The notes below the pieces were generated by a model that saw nothing but the letters and a program-made list of their open reading frames with translations, was not told where the DNA came from and did not search any database. DNA of 64,000 nucleotides from Hemerocallis citrina (Eukaryota > Streptophyta > Magnoliopsida > Asparagales > Asphodelaceae): the NCBI GenBank assembly GCA_017893485.1, contig CM030362.1, forward strand, positions 184,224,175 to 184,288,174. The letters run 5' to 3'. The position numbers and the translations under genes are program-made. Positions 21,305 through 33,657 of the stretch are shown here, piece after piece (position 1 is the first letter of the stretch; each line of letters starts with the position of its first letter).

Positions 21305-23965
21305 TCAGATGCATGAATTTAGCTTCTTTAACAGTAAAAGATAATGAAAATGACAATCAAAATCATGCTAAGATGACAATCAGATGCACGAATTCAGTTT
21401 CTTTGATAGTAAAAGAAAATGAAAATTTCCAGTATCTAAGCATATATGTTTCTCCATTAATTCATCATCCCAACTAAATCATGATGTTTGTGGCTCCAAA
21501 AGAAACCTGCACAAGGTTTGTTCAGCCCAATTCTTGTACAGATTTGGAGGATTTTGGTATACATACAGCATCCTCTAGTTGACAGTTAACACATTTTGGT
21601 AAAAAAATCATGCTAAGAAGGCAATCAGATGCATGAATTCAGTTTCTTTGACAGTAAAAGAAAATAAAAATTTCCAGTATCTAAGCATATATGTTTCTCC
21701 ATTAATTCATCATCCCAAACTAAATCATGATGTTTGTGGCTACAAAAGAAACCTGCACAAGGATTGTTCTCACACAATTCTTGTACAGATTTGGAGGATT
21801 TTGGTATACAGTCAGCATCCTCTAGTTGACAGTTAACACATTTTGGTAAAAAAATCAAGCTAAGAAGGCAATCAGATGCATGAATTCAGCTTCTTTCACA
21901 GTAAAAGAAAATGAAAATTTCCAGTATATAAGCATATATGTTTCTCCATTAATTCATCATCCCAAACTAAATCATGATGTTTGTGGCTACAAAAGAAACC
22001 TGCACAAGGTTTGTTCTCACCCAATTCTTGTACAGATTTGGAGGATTTTGGTATACAGCCAGCATCCTTAGTTGACAGTTAACACATTCTGGTAAAAAAA
22101 TCATGCTAAGAAGGCAATCAGATGCAAGAACTCAGATTCTTTAACAGTAAAAGAAAATAAAAATTTCCAGTATCTAAGCATATATGTTTCTCCAATAATT
22201 CATCATCCCAAACTAAATCATGATGTTTGTGGCTACAAAAGAAACCTGCACAAGGTTTGTTCTCACCCAATTCTTGTACAGATTTGGAGGATTTTGGTAT
22301 ACAGCCAGCATCCTTAGTTCACAGTTAACACATTTTGGTAAAAAAATCATGCTAAGAAGGCAATCAGATGCATGAATTCAGCTTCTTTCACAGTAAAAGA
22401 AAATGAAAATTTTCAGTATCTAAGCATATATGTTTCTCCATTAATTCATCATCCCAAACTAAATCATGATGTTTGTGGCTACAAAAGAAACCTGTACAAG
22501 GTTTGTTCTCACCCAATTCTTGTACAGATTTGGAGGATTTTGGTATACAGCCAGCATCCTTAGTTGACAGTTAACACATTTTGGTAAAAAAATCTTGCTA
22601 AGAAGGCAATCAGATGCATGAATTCAGCTTCTTTCACAGTAAAAGAAAATGAAATTTTCTAGTATCTAAGCATATATGTTTCTCCATTAATTCATCATCC
22701 CAAACTAAATCATGATGTTTGTGGCTACAAAAGAAACCTGCACAAGGTTTGTTCTCACCCAATTCTTGTACAGATTTGGAGGATTTTGGTATACAGCCAG
22801 CATCCTTAGTTGACAGTTAACACATTTTGGTAAAAAAATCATGCTAAGAAGGCAATCAGATGCATGAATTCAGCTTCTTTCACAGTAAAAGAAAATGAAA
22901 ATTTCCAGTATATAAGCATATATGTTTCTCTATTAATTCTTCATCCCAACTTAATCATGATGTTTGTGGCTACAAAAGAAACCTGCACAAGGTTTGTTCT
23001 CACCCAATTCTTGTACAGATTTGGAGGATTTTGGTATACAGCCAGCATCCTCTAGTTGACAGTTAACCCATTTTGGTAAAAAAAACATGCTAAGAAGGCA
23101 ATCAGATGCATGAATTCAGCTTCTTTCACAGTAAAAGAAAATGAAAATTTCCAGTATATAAGCATATATGTATCCTCCGTATAATTCTTCATCCCAACTA
23201 AATCATGATGTTTGTGGCTACAAAAGAAAACTGCACAAGATTTTTTCACCCAATTCTTGTACAGATTTGGAGGATTTTGGTATACATATAGCATCCTCTA
23301 GTTGACAATTAACACATTTTGGTAAAAAAATCATGCTAAGAAGACAATCAGATGCATGAATTCAGCTTCTTTCACAGTAAAAGAAAATGAAAATTTCCAG
23401 TATATAAGCATATATGTATCCTCCGTATAATTCTTCATCCCAACTAAATCATGATGTTTGTAGCTACAAAAGAAAACTGCACAAGGTTTGTTCTCACCCA
23501 ATTCTTGTACAGATTTGGAGGATTTTGGTATATAGCCAGCATCCTTAGTTGACAGTCAACCCATTTTGGTAAAAAAATCATGCTAAGATGACAATCAGAT
23601 GCATGAATTCAGCATCTTTGATAGTGAAAGAAAATGAAAATTTTCAGTATGTAAGCATATATGTTTCTCTATTAATTCTTCATCCCAACTAAATCATGAT
23701 GTTTGTTGCTACAAAAGAAAACTGCACAAGGTTTGTTCTCACCCAATTCTTGTACAGATTTGGAGGATTTGGGTATACATACAGCATTCCTTAGTTGACA
23801 GTGAACCCATTTTGGTAAAAAAAACATGCTAAGAAGGCAATCAGATGCATGAACTCAGATTCTTTAGCAGTAAAAGAAAATGAAAATTTCCAGTATCTAG
23901 GCATATATGTTTCTCTATTAATTCTTCATCCCAACTAAACCATTGATGTTTGTGGCTCAAAGAAG
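21305..23965. repeat. Tandem array 1, 246-bp unit, about 10.8 copies
   Basis: The phrase ATGCATGAATTCAG or a close variant recurs at about 21630, 21876, 22368, 22614, 22860, 23106, 23352, 23598 and 23843, with variants at 21383 and 22122, giving a 246-bp period. Each unit also contains CAAGGTTTGTTCTCACCCAA and TTTGGAGGATTTTGGTATAC. Short ORFs that reappear with the same period are artefacts of the repeat. Unit divergence is low in the middle and higher at both edges. Confidence 0.95.
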
Positions 23966-24132
23966 ATTTTAGATTCTGGATGACAAATTTTGATTGGGCT
24001 TTGAATAGAGATTCTAGTCATAGATCGATTCTTCGGAGTCCGACTTTCTAAAGGAAATATCATTTGGAAGTATGCGGGTACATGTTTGTTGGATAACAAA
24101 AACTCCCATTTTTTTTAAAGAAAAACAAGAAT

Positions 24133-24490
24133 AGGGCTCATATCAAGTGTAGTTTTAAGGACCTGTCATCATGGAAGGAAACCAAATATAGAAGCCAGAA
24201 AGAGGAATGGTAGAGAATGAGGATACACCAGGCTAACATAGCGGCATTTTCCTCAACTCTCTCTCATCCCTTCTTTCTCTTCAGCAAACGCACATAAAAA
24301 GACATTAGCAACAACAGCAAGAGCGACAAGAACAACAATAATAATAAATTATTATAAACGAGATGTCTCTATATGGGTTTCCAGATCTCCACTCGAGCCA
24401 TCTCTTTCTAATCACAGCCCAATTAAGAACACTTGTTGATAGTCACTAAAAAATCCAATCACAGCCCAATCAAAATTTGTGAACCTGGAT
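24133..24490. repeat. CACTA internal module, copy 2
   Basis: A second copy of the GGCTCATATCAAGTG module, lying between tandem array 1 and the solo LTR. It ends with the same CACAGCCCAATCAAAATTTG phrase as copy 1. Confidence 0.8.
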
Positions 24491-24695
24491 CTACAAACAT
24501 ATATGCTTAGATACTGCAAATTTTCATTTTCTTTTACTGTTAAAGAAGCTGAATTCATGCATCTGATTGTCATCTTGGCATGATTTTTTACCAAAATGGG
24601 TTCACTATCAACTAAGGATGCTAGCTGTATACCAAAATCCTCCAATTCTGTACAAGAATTGGGTGAGAACAAACCTTGTGCAGGTCTTAGAATGT
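24480..24695. repeat. Inverted partial copy of the 246-bp unit
   Basis: Read on the minus strand this block matches most of one array unit (CAAGGTTTGTTCTCACCCAA, then TTTGGTATAC, then GATGCATGAATTCAG). It is the only inverted copy seen and sits about 500 bp beyond array 1. Confidence 0.8.
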
Positions 24696-24783
24696 CATCT
24701 AAGCATGCTATATGCCAAAGTGGGGTTGGTCATAGAATGCATGAACGACATGTATTAGGGTTTGAAGAAAAATAAGAACAGGG

Positions 24784-26334
24784 TGTTAGTGTAGGTGCCC
24801 TAGAGACAATACATTAGAGTTTTAGAAACGCTATTATGTCATTATGTTTTAGTGATTATTAAAATATAAGTTTATTATGTCTTTATTTACTGCGTTATAA
24901 ATGTTAGCATAATAAATGTCCTTAGAATATGATACAAATTATATAGATTCAAATATGAGATTTGAACATGAGATTATATATGTTAAGAGTATCATATTCT
25001 TAAATGTCCCTAGTCGAGTATTATTATTATAAGGACAATAATAATACATCGAGACTAGTATGTTGATTGACTGATGACCATATCTCATTGGTCATTAGTA
25101 TAGAGATGCTAAAGTCAATGCATAGGTACATGTAAGAGTACAGTGTACTGGACTGACCCACCGTGAGATTCTACATGGAAGATTATAAATAGTGTCATAA
25201 GAAATCTCACAGTGATAATGGTGTAATGATCCTTAGACCTGAAATCATTATAGTTCTACATGAGAATTAATATACTTTGATTTCATCAAAAGTTATCTTT
25301 AACCGGGTAATGATAAAGATGGTTGTTGGGTATATTATGAATCATGTGAGAGATATGAATGATCTAGATGGGATTTAACCCTCCTATTTATAGGAGTGAT
25401 ATTATTGGCCTCTTATTTGAGTGAGACTATGAAATGCATGGCCATGCTCAAATATTGATTTGTTTGAATAGTCTACTCATCGATCAAGAAAATAAAGATT
25501 AAATTATGAAGAGGATGACACAAACCATGCCTCAAGTTTAATCTATAATATCAAGGTTAAAAGGATTATATTACATGGAACATTAGTCACGAAAGGTTTA
25601 ATCGAATCACCGATTTATTATTATTACTTGGGTAGCAATGATGTATTACTAGATGCCGCTCATTGTTTATAATTTTATTGAATAATAAAATTATTGCCAA
25701 CGTAATAATAACCTACAGGGTCACACACAAGAACGCTTGAAGGAGATTTAATTTAAATTATGAATTTAAATTAAATAGTAATTCGATTTTATTTATAATA
25801 TTAAGTGAGACTTAATTAATTAATTAAATAGAATTTCAAATTTACTAATTATTAGAATTAGAATTATATTAGAATATTAATTAAGTTTGACTTAATTAAT
25901 TATTTAATTAAGAATTCTAATTTTAATAAAAGCCCAATGGGATTGGGCTTTAGAAAACAGATTTTTCTCTCTATATAAACATCTTAAACTCTCAAAATTA
26001 GGGTTAGAGGTTTAAGAGAAAAACCCTATCCGTTTGAGAGATGAAGATGGAGATAGAGAGAAGTTGGTTTTCGGATGCTAGTACATCGCTCCTTCAAAGA
26101 TCAAGCGTTCGTGTGGATACCGGTAGAGCGTAGATTGCGAGAGCGGGATGCGTGGTGATTCAAGAAGCTTGGACCTCTTTAATTCTCCCTTATTAAATTG
26201 TTAAAGCTTCTTAAGGTATTTATTCTTAATCTCCGAATTAAATCTTGTGTTTTCGCATGAATCCTGCGGAGGGTTTCGATTTTTATTTATTTTTCACGCT
26301 TATTCCGCTGCGTTTATGTGCTCGAAACCCTTCA
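24784..26334 (+). mobile_element. Solo copia-type LTR (1551 bp) inside CACTA
   Basis: Starts TGTTAGTGTAGGTGCCC and ends GAAACCCTTCA. The flanks CAGGG (24779-24783) and CATGG (26335-26339) are a target duplication with one mismatch. The other CACTA module copies give the empty site: left flank plus CTCATATCAAG reproduces their sequence. A TATATAAA box at 25972-25979 sets the plus orientation. There is no PBS, PPT or coding domain, so it is a solo LTR left by recombination. Confidence 0.8.
25972..25979 (+). promoter_or_regulatory. TATA box of the solo LTR
   Basis: TATATAAA follows a CT-rich stretch in the 3' third of the solo LTR, at a position normal for an LTR promoter. Confidence 0.5.
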
Positions 26335-26337
26335 CAT

Positions 26338-26650
26338 GGCTCATATCAAGTGTAGTTTTACGGAACTGTCATCGTGGAAGGAAACCAATTTAATATAGAA
26401 GCCATAAATGGAGCTAGAAAGAGGAATGGTAGAGAATAAGGATACACCAGGCTAACATAGCGGCATTTTCCTCAACTCTTTCTCATCCCTTCTTTCTCTT
26501 CAACACACGCACACAGCAAGAGGGGGTTGGTTCAACAATAATAATATATTATAATAAACGAGATATCTCTATATGGGTTTCCAGATCTCCACTCGAGCAC
26601 TTTCTTTCTAATCACAGCCCAATTAAGAAACATAGACGACAGCCACAATG
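26338..26650. repeat. CACTA internal module, copy 3
   Basis: Third copy of the GGCTCATATCAAGTG module, immediately right of the solo LTR. It lacks some of the sequence found in copies 1 and 2 (the AGCAACAACAGC part is shortened). Confidence 0.75.
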
Positions 26651-26717
26651 CAGACTCACAAACACTAATACGTGTCTTTCATGCATTCAAAATTATAATA
26701 TCTTCAAAATTACCAAT

Positions 26718-26948
26718 TTAAAGACTTACCAGTGGAAATATCCGTGGGTTCCTTGCTATTACCACAATAAAGGATAAGAATTTGCTTGCATTATCACCAA
26801 CCGGTTGCCTGACAGTGGGCGGCGTGCTACCCTCTCCCTCTTCTATTTGACTGCCATTATTACCTAGGATTAACAAACCAACATAATTACAAAAAATTAA
26901 AAAAGTGAGATTTGTAACAAATTCAACTACAATGATAGTTTGATGCAA
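26718..26948 (-). pseudogene. Exon of a possible second CACTA gene (TNPA/Ptta-like)
   Basis: A 76-codon minus frame contains EGEGSTPPTVRQPVGDNASK and then FLSFIVVIARNPRIFPLVSL. This resembles the conserved segment of plant En/Spm-associated proteins (Ptta/En/Spm family) in general character; the assignment is by recognition only. The first half, rich in hydrophobic residues, is probably intron, with an acceptor near 26865. It would be transcribed leftward, downstream of the transposase, with its later exons displaced by or lost in the repeat arrays. A lone relic exon is equally possible. Confidence 0.35.
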
Positions 26949-27126
26949 ATGACACTAAGCATTGTTTAATGTAAATGACACCAAGCAGTAGAAAATAGAA
27001 AGATAATTAAACCAATTATTAAATTCACATACAACATGTTCGGAATTACAAGATATAAAATTACAACAAGATTTAAGACACGAAAATTACAGGACATATA
27101 ATATTGAGCTATGAAAATCAAGTAAA

Positions 27127-30100
27127 CTACAATACGACATCTTCCAATACATCGCCCTCTTCTCCATCCTTGCGGAGCCAAGTCCCGCAAATTCCGCCGT
27201 CGGTTGTGTTTACATCAAACATAGGAAACTCAGAAGCAATGTAACTGTTCATGGCTTCACCGTCTTCATCGTCTGAAGTATCGCCCAGTTCGAATACATC
27301 TCTTGGTTGCATCTCAAGAGCCACATACGATTTTGGAAGGGTTGGATCTTCAATGTAGAACACTTGTTGCACTTGGGATGGGAACACAAATGGTTCGTGG
27401 CTAATGTGTGTATCGATATGAATCAATTTTGAGATGTTTACAACTGTGAAACCTAACTTATCCTTGTTATTAGCAAAATTCCTATCAAACTCAGCCCAAT
27501 CCCCATGAAATAAGACAACACGAAAATGACCAAAATAGTTCAACTCAATGATATCCGTGAGCACTCCATAGTAGTTGAGATCTCCATCTACCGGCCTCGT
27601 GTCTGACTTGGAAGCATAACTTCTAGTCTTAGAAGTCACTACCATTCCACTATTTTGAGACTTCAAATTACATTCACGATCTTTAGTACGAAATCTAAAG
27701 CCATTGAATATGTATCCTCCGTATCTTTTGGCCATCTTATAGGGACCCTTGGCAAGTACTTGTATTTCAGATGACACACCTTCAGGACCCAAAGAATGTA
27801 CCTATTAATTTTTTGCAAATCGTATCAGCGCCATGGATAACGTAGATATAATGAAGATTAACTTGCATTTTCTTAATTCACCTACATGAGATTCAAACCA
27901 CTTATGAAATTTTTCATTCATCAACTTGTTTTGTTCACGTGGTGGTAGTCTTCTTGGTCTAGCCCTTCGTTTGATGTCCCTGACAAATTCGCTAAAATAC
28001 AAGCAATTGAAATAAGGAATAACAAAAGTAAGTTAATATCGAACTATGCAGTTTTCACTATATTCGATTTAAATTCAAAAGCAACTTTCTTTCGAAATGG
28101 TTCCACTGATGCATGGTGGTCTAGCACATATCGATGTGCCTGTTCCCACGTTAAGTTATCTAGCTCAAAAGCATCAACTTTACCAACTGTAGTGCCAACG
28201 GTATCAAAAAGATATTTAGCACCATCAAGATTGGAAATGTCTGGATTTCTTCTTGGTCTAGTCAAAGATGTCTCTACACCCTGCAGATACCTGGAAAAAA
28301 AATGTGAACACTCCTCTGATAGATATCCCTGAGCTATTGACCCTTCAGGATATGCTCTATTTTTAACATAACCCTTGAGCCGGTATAGGTACCTGAACAT
28401 GTATAATTAATGATTTAGAGCGAAGTAGGGGATTAAAAAAAATGAGCTTTTGAAAATTTTGTTTTGTAAGATGCATGAATTCTTTTACCTCTCAATAGGG
28501 TACATCCACCGAGAGTGAATAGGACCGCCGACTCTGGCTTCACCAGCAAGGTGGATTATCAAGTGAATCATTATAGTGAAGAACGATGGCGGAAATATCA
28601 TCTCCATTTTACTAAGTGTCAATGCCGCCCGCTGCTCCAATTGGTCAATATCTTCAACACGAAGCATTCTTGAGCAAATACCTTTATATATGCTACAAAG
28701 ATCTTTCAGGACAGTAGTGATTTGCTCACACATTGAAGATCTTAGGGCCACAGGAAGGAGATCCTGCATTAGGACGTGGTAGTCGTGTGACTTTAGACCC
28801 TGAAGCCTCTTCTCTTTAAAGTTGACACATCTTGCTATGTTAGAAGAATAGCCATTAGGAACTTTAAGTTCCAGTAGAACTTTGCAAAACAATTCCAACT
28901 TCGATTTTGATATTGAATAGATTGCAGGAGGTAGGAGTACTTTCCTGTTCGGTAATTCCTCTTGGTGCAACTCATGTCGGATGCCCATTGACTTCAAATC
29001 AAGTCGGCTCTTGAGATTGTCCTTTTTCTTCTGGTCATCTCCCATAACTTTTCCTATACAATTTTCACCAATATTTTTTCCGATATGCATCACATCTAAA
29101 TTATGTCACAATAAGTTGAATTCCCAATACGGCAACTTGAAGAAAATACTCTTCTTCTTCTTCCATGCACCTAAACTCGTCATGTTCTGATCCTCATCTT
29201 CGCCACATAGATCGGTCTCCTCACCTTGCTCCGGCCTTGCCCTTTTCTTGCCCTTTTCTTGCCCTTTTTGCTGACTTGTGGTTCTTTTCCATATTTGAAC
29301 TGATGACCATCTACCCGCCTCAAAATATCTGACCCAGAAGAAGCTCCAGGAGCATGTTCCCACTCGTCGGTACCATCAAATTTCGCTGTCTCTACCTGAA
29401 ATATATGTGTGTTAGGCAACCATCTCTTATGACCCATATAGCAAAACTTTCTGCCATTGTACAACCACCTTGAACTAGTTTGGTCAGCACAACAAGGACA
29501 TGCATAACGTCCTTTAGTGCTATATCCAAATAAATTTGCATATGCTGGAAAATCATTGATTGTCCAAGACAACGCAACCCGAAGAGAAAATGTTTCTTTA
29601 GCCACAGCATCATAGGTTGGAACACCCACCCACAATTTCTGAAGTTCATCTATTAACGGCTGTAGGTACACATCTATATCATTTTCAGGACCTTTCGGTC
29701 CAGGAACTATCATGGACAAAATAAAAGAGGACTGCTTCATGCATTTCCAAGGCGGCAAATTGTATGGTATTACACAACAGGCCATATACTGTATGTACTA
29801 CTCATTTGCCTAAAAGGGTTGAAACCATCACTAGCTAGTCCAAGTCTCACATTTCGAGGATCTTCCGCAAAATCGGGATATCTTTCATCAATTTTTTTCT
29901 AAGATTGAGAATCAGCAGGATGTCTAAGAATCCCATCATTAGTGCGACCTTCAGCATGCCATTTCATATCAGAAGAAGTTTTCGTAGACATAGACAACCT
30001 TTGTAGCCTAGGAATCAGAGGAAAGTAATGCAGTATTTTGGCAGGCTTCTTTCTCCTACTTCGCTTAGTAGATCCACTGGCTTGATCATCTTGATTTGGT

Positions 30101-30909
30101 GTTTCTGTCCATTTCGAAGAACCACATACTTCGCAATTCTCTAGACTATCCTTACCCCCCGTGAAAAGCATATAGTCATTTGGACATGCTGCTATCTTCT
30201 CATACCCTAGATTGAAAGAATTTAGGAATTTTTTGATTTTATAGGCTGAGTTTGGAATACAGATTTCTGAAAATTCTTCATTCAACAGTTCAAGTAGCAT
30301 ACTGAAGGACTTAGCAGACCACCTGTTTAAACATTTAATCTGAAATAGTCTGACAATGAATGAGAATTTAGAGAATTTGGTGCAATCGCGGTACAGCGGA
30401 GTACTAGCATCTTCAAGCAACTTAGCGAAGGATTCTTGCTGTTTATTATTTTCAGGGGCGGGGTCAGGCATTTTCTCGTCCACTCCACCACCAATCTGGT
30501 TTGTTTCTGTTGACTTATTATGAACTTGGGTTGTTAGATTATTGGTGTGGAAAGAAACATTATGAATCCCCAAGGCGTCTTGCAACAAAGCATGCATCTC
30601 ATCGGGAACACTTAAGTCTTCGTTCACTAAGGGCTCATCTACATTTTCTAATACAACCGGACGAACAGGAGCTGACGTATGATCTTCTCCATGACAAAAC
30701 CGCCGTGTGTACCCTTGAAGAAAACCGTTGACAACCAAATGTGTATGTACTACGTCACATGTTCTCAAATTACAATTTGTACACCGAAGGCATGGACAAA
30801 GGATTAGGTTGGGATCACGGGAATGTCGTTTGGCAAAGATAATAAAATCTTTAATACCATCACGGTACTCCTTGGATAATCATGGTTTACTAATCCAACT
30901 TCTATCCAT
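27127..30909 (-). pseudogene. CACTA transposase, TNP2 type, multi-exon and broken
   Basis: The ATG at 30909 starts MDRSWISKP, the transposase-associated N-terminal domain, which continues after an in-frame TGA at about 30884 as LSKEYRDGIKDF and CPCLRC. The core transposase region lies at about 29180-29930 (ASDGFNPFRQMSSTYSIWPVV; CMKQSSFILSMIVPGPKGPE). A DUF4218-like block follows at 28485-28600 (FFTIMIHLIIHLAGEARVGG) and crosses an intron into 28044-28392 (YLSEECSHFFSRYLQ). A DUF4216-like C-terminus lies at 27127-27792 (LGFTVVNISKL, QVQQVFYIEDP). Lesions seen are TGA near 30884, a stop near 29897, a one-base loss near 29770 and TGA near 29104. It would bind the CACTA ends and cut them. Further introns lie near 27990-28060 and 27800-27870. 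Confidence 0.85.
28393..28488 (-). other. Intron in the CACTA transposase (96 bp)
   Basis: On the minus strand the donor GTAAAAG follows WMYPIER and the acceptor TTCAG precedes YLYRLKGYV. Joining them keeps the frame and restores the continuous DUF4218-type segment. Confidence 0.75.
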
Positions 30910-31451
30910 TATAACAATAGCACACAATCTGAAATTAAAATTTGACATATTAAATAGTATTGACAGTAAAGGGCATTTTGTATATTTAATTTCACCTTTT
31001 TTAAAACCAACCCTAGCTGCAAATAAATAAACGATATAACAATTAACTGTAAAATAAAGAAATCGTGGTTCCAAAAATGTATAAAAAAATAATTAAATCT
31101 TAATACAATCTACTCTATTCACATAACCCTAAACTACCTTTGTGGAAATTATTACAACCACCTTAGTGGCATTTTATCGCACACCTTGTGTTCGAGTCTA
31201 ATATCGATTCGACTATAGTCTCCCCTGTATTTAGCTTTCCGTTCAAGGAGATGATGATGGTAAAGGGTATTTGCGGAGGAAGAGGAATCGGGCGAATAAC
31301 GAGGGCGTCGTGCTGTAAATACGGTAACAAGAAGATCTGATGACTCATGAACTATTCTGTTCATGGCTACTAATAATCAATTACTCATCCCAAAATAATA
31401 ATAATAATAATAATAAACCTGCACAAAAGAAACTAATATTGCTACTAATAT
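30910..31451. other. Upstream region of the CACTA transposase, no gene
   Basis: This AT-rich stretch lies 5' of the transposase ATG on the minus strand and holds an (AAT)n run at about 31396-31420. Short ORFs on either strand show no family resemblance. A promoter and leader are expected here, but I see no clear TATA box. Confidence 0.4.
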
Positions 31452-33097
31452 GTTGCTCTATTAATTCTTCATCCCAACTAAATCATTGATGTTTGTGGCT
31501 CCAAAAGAAACCTGCACAAGGTTTGTTCAGCCCAATTCTTGTACAGATTTGGAGGATTTTGGTATACAGCTAGCATCCTTAGATGACAATCAGATGCATG
31601 AATTCAGCTTCTTTCACAGTAAAAGAAAATGAAAATTTCTAGTATGTAAGCATATATGTTTCTCTATTAATTCTTCATCCCAACTAAATCATGATGTTTG
31701 TGGCTCCAAAATAAACCTGCACAAGGTTTGTTCTCACCCAATTCTTGTACAGATTTAGAGGATTTTGGTATACATACAGCATCCTTAGTTGACAGTGAAC
31801 CCATTTTGGTTAAAAAATCATGCTAAGATGGCAATCAGATGCATGAATTCAGCTACTTTAACAGTAAAAGAAAATAAAAATTTCCAGTATATAAGCATAT
31901 ATGTTTCTCTATTAATTCTTCATCCCAACTAAACCATTGATGTTTGTGCCTCCAAAAGAAACCTGCACAAGGTTTGTTCCGCCCAATTCTTGTACAGATT
32001 TGGAGGATTTTGGTATACATACAGCATACTTAGTTGACAGTTAACCCATTTTGGTAAAAAAAAACATGCTAAGAAGGCAATCAGATGCATGAACTCAGAT
32101 TCTTTAACAGTAAAAGAAAATGAAAATTTCCAGTATCTAAGCATATATGTTTCTCTATTAATTCTTCATCCCAATTAAACCATTGATGTTTGTGCCTCCA
32201 AAAGAAACCTGCACAAGGTTTATTCAGTCCAATTCTTGTACAGATTTGGAGGATTTTGGTATACATACAGCATCCTCTAGTTGACAGTTAACACATTTTA
32301 GTAAAAAAATCATGCTAAGAAGGCAATCAGATGCATGAATTCAGTTTCTTTTACAGTAAAAGAAAATGAAAATTTCCAGTATCTAAGCATATATGTTTCT
32401 CCATTAATTCAGCATCCCAACCTAAATCATAATGTTTGTGGCTACAAAAGAAACCTACACAAGGTTTCTTCTCACCCAATTCTTGTACAGATTTGGAGGA
32501 TTTTAGTATACAGCCAACATCCTCTAGTTGACAGTTAACACATTTTGGTAAAAAAATCATGCTAAGAAGGCAATCAGATGCATGAATTCAGCTTCTTTCA
32601 CAGTAAAAGAAAATGAAAATTTCCAGTATATAAGCATATATGTTTCTCTATTAATTCTTCATCCCAACTAAATCATTGATGTTTGTGGCTACAAAAGAAA
32701 CCTGCACAAGGTTTGTTCTCACCCAATTCTTGTACAGATTTGGAGGATTTTGGTATACAGCCAGCATCCTTAGTTGACAGTTAACACATTTTGGTTAAAA
32801 AATCATGCTAAGATGACAATCAGATGCATGAATTTAGTTTCTTTAATAGTAAAAGGAAATGAAAATTTCCAGTATCTAAGCATATATGTTTCTCTATTAA
32901 TTCTTCATCCCAACTAAATCATGATGTTTGTGGCTCCAAAATAAACCTGCACAAGGTTTGTTTCGCCCAATTCTTGTAAAGATTTGGAGGATTTTGGTAT
33001 ACATACTGCATACTTAGTTGACAGTGAACCCATTTTGGTAAAAAATCATGCTAAGATGCCAATCAGATGCATGAATTCAGCATCTTTGACAGTGAAA
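31452..33097. repeat. Tandem array 2, 246-bp unit, about 6.7 copies
   Basis: The same unit and orientation as array 1, with phrase ATGCATGAATTCAG near 31595, 31840, 32332, 32578 and 33068 and variants at about 32086 and 32823. It lies on the other side of the transposase gene. Units here differ more from each other than those in the centre of array 1. Confidence 0.93.
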
Positions 33098-33394
33098 AGG
33101 GGAGAAATCAACAGTAATTACCAAAGAGAGAGAGGGGGCCGACCAGCGGGGCAACGAGCGGTGGCGTAGGAGATAGAGAGAGAGCGGGACAACGAGCGGT
33201 GGTTTTCGATCCCAAATTCACCGCGAAATAGAGAGAGGGAGGAGGGAAATCGAATTGGGCTGTCGAAGATGACGAAGGGTCAGAGGCGAAGCGCGCGAAA
33301 TAGAGAGAGGGAGGAGGGAAAATGAAGTGGCGAAAATTTGGTTTGGGAATTAGCGAGCGAAATATTAGGGTTCGCGGGGATTTATCTCAGTTAA
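33098..33394. other. GA-rich segment inside the right CACTA end
   Basis: This 300-bp stretch is GA-rich with repeated GAGAGAGAGGGAGG and GGGACAACGAGCGGTGG-like phrases and two copies of CGCGAAATAGAGAGAGGGAG (about 33220 and 33294). It lies between array 2 and the subterminal repeats, where the minus-strand promoter or leader would be. No coding region is supported. Confidence 0.4.
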
Positions 33395-33657
33395 TTCACC
33401 GGCGTTTGAAGTTACGAACGCCGGTGAATGTATCTACATATTCCCCGGCGTTTGTTATTAAAACGCCGGTGAATAATACCATTCACCGGCGTTTACAAAT
33501 AAAACGCCAGTGAATATCATGATTCTCCAGTGTTTTATAGAGGCCGCCGGTGTATAACCATCCAATCTGACGCCCCATTCCTGGTCACTCCCTACCTCGG
33601 CGCGAATGGTAAAACGCCGGGGAATATACGCTGGTAAATTGCACATGTTTTGTAGTG
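33395..33657. repeat. Right subterminal repeats and terminal inverted repeat of CACTA
   Basis: Contains at least six copies of the ACGCCGGTG or CACCGGCGTTT motif in alternating orientation and ends ATGTTTTGTAGTG. The terminal 12 bp match the left end in inverted orientation except for one base. Confidence 0.85.

Larger units (their letters stand above)
19849..33657 (-). mobile_element. CACTA (En/Spm) transposon, 13.8 kb
   Basis: The ends are CACTACAACACA at 19849 and the reverse complement of CACTACAAAACA ending at 33657, flanked by the 3-bp target duplication AGG (19846-19848 and 33658-33660). Subterminal regions at both ends hold many copies of a CACCGGCGTTT/AAACGCCGGTG motif, the expected transposase-binding arrangement. 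It encodes a TNP2-type transposase on the minus strand (27127-30909) and part of a second gene (26718-26948). It also carries two 246-bp tandem arrays, a three-copy module and a solo LTR. The coding lesions make it non-autonomous, but the ends look intact. Confidence 0.95.

Noticed and set aside
21633..23294. A series of about 60-80 codon ORFs with nearly the same protein
   Set aside because: They recur with the 246-bp period of the tandem array, drift between frames and lack any start context. They are by-products of repeated DNA.
21305..23965. CRISPR-like array
   Set aside because: Units are 246 bp head to tail with no unique spacers, in a plant transposon.
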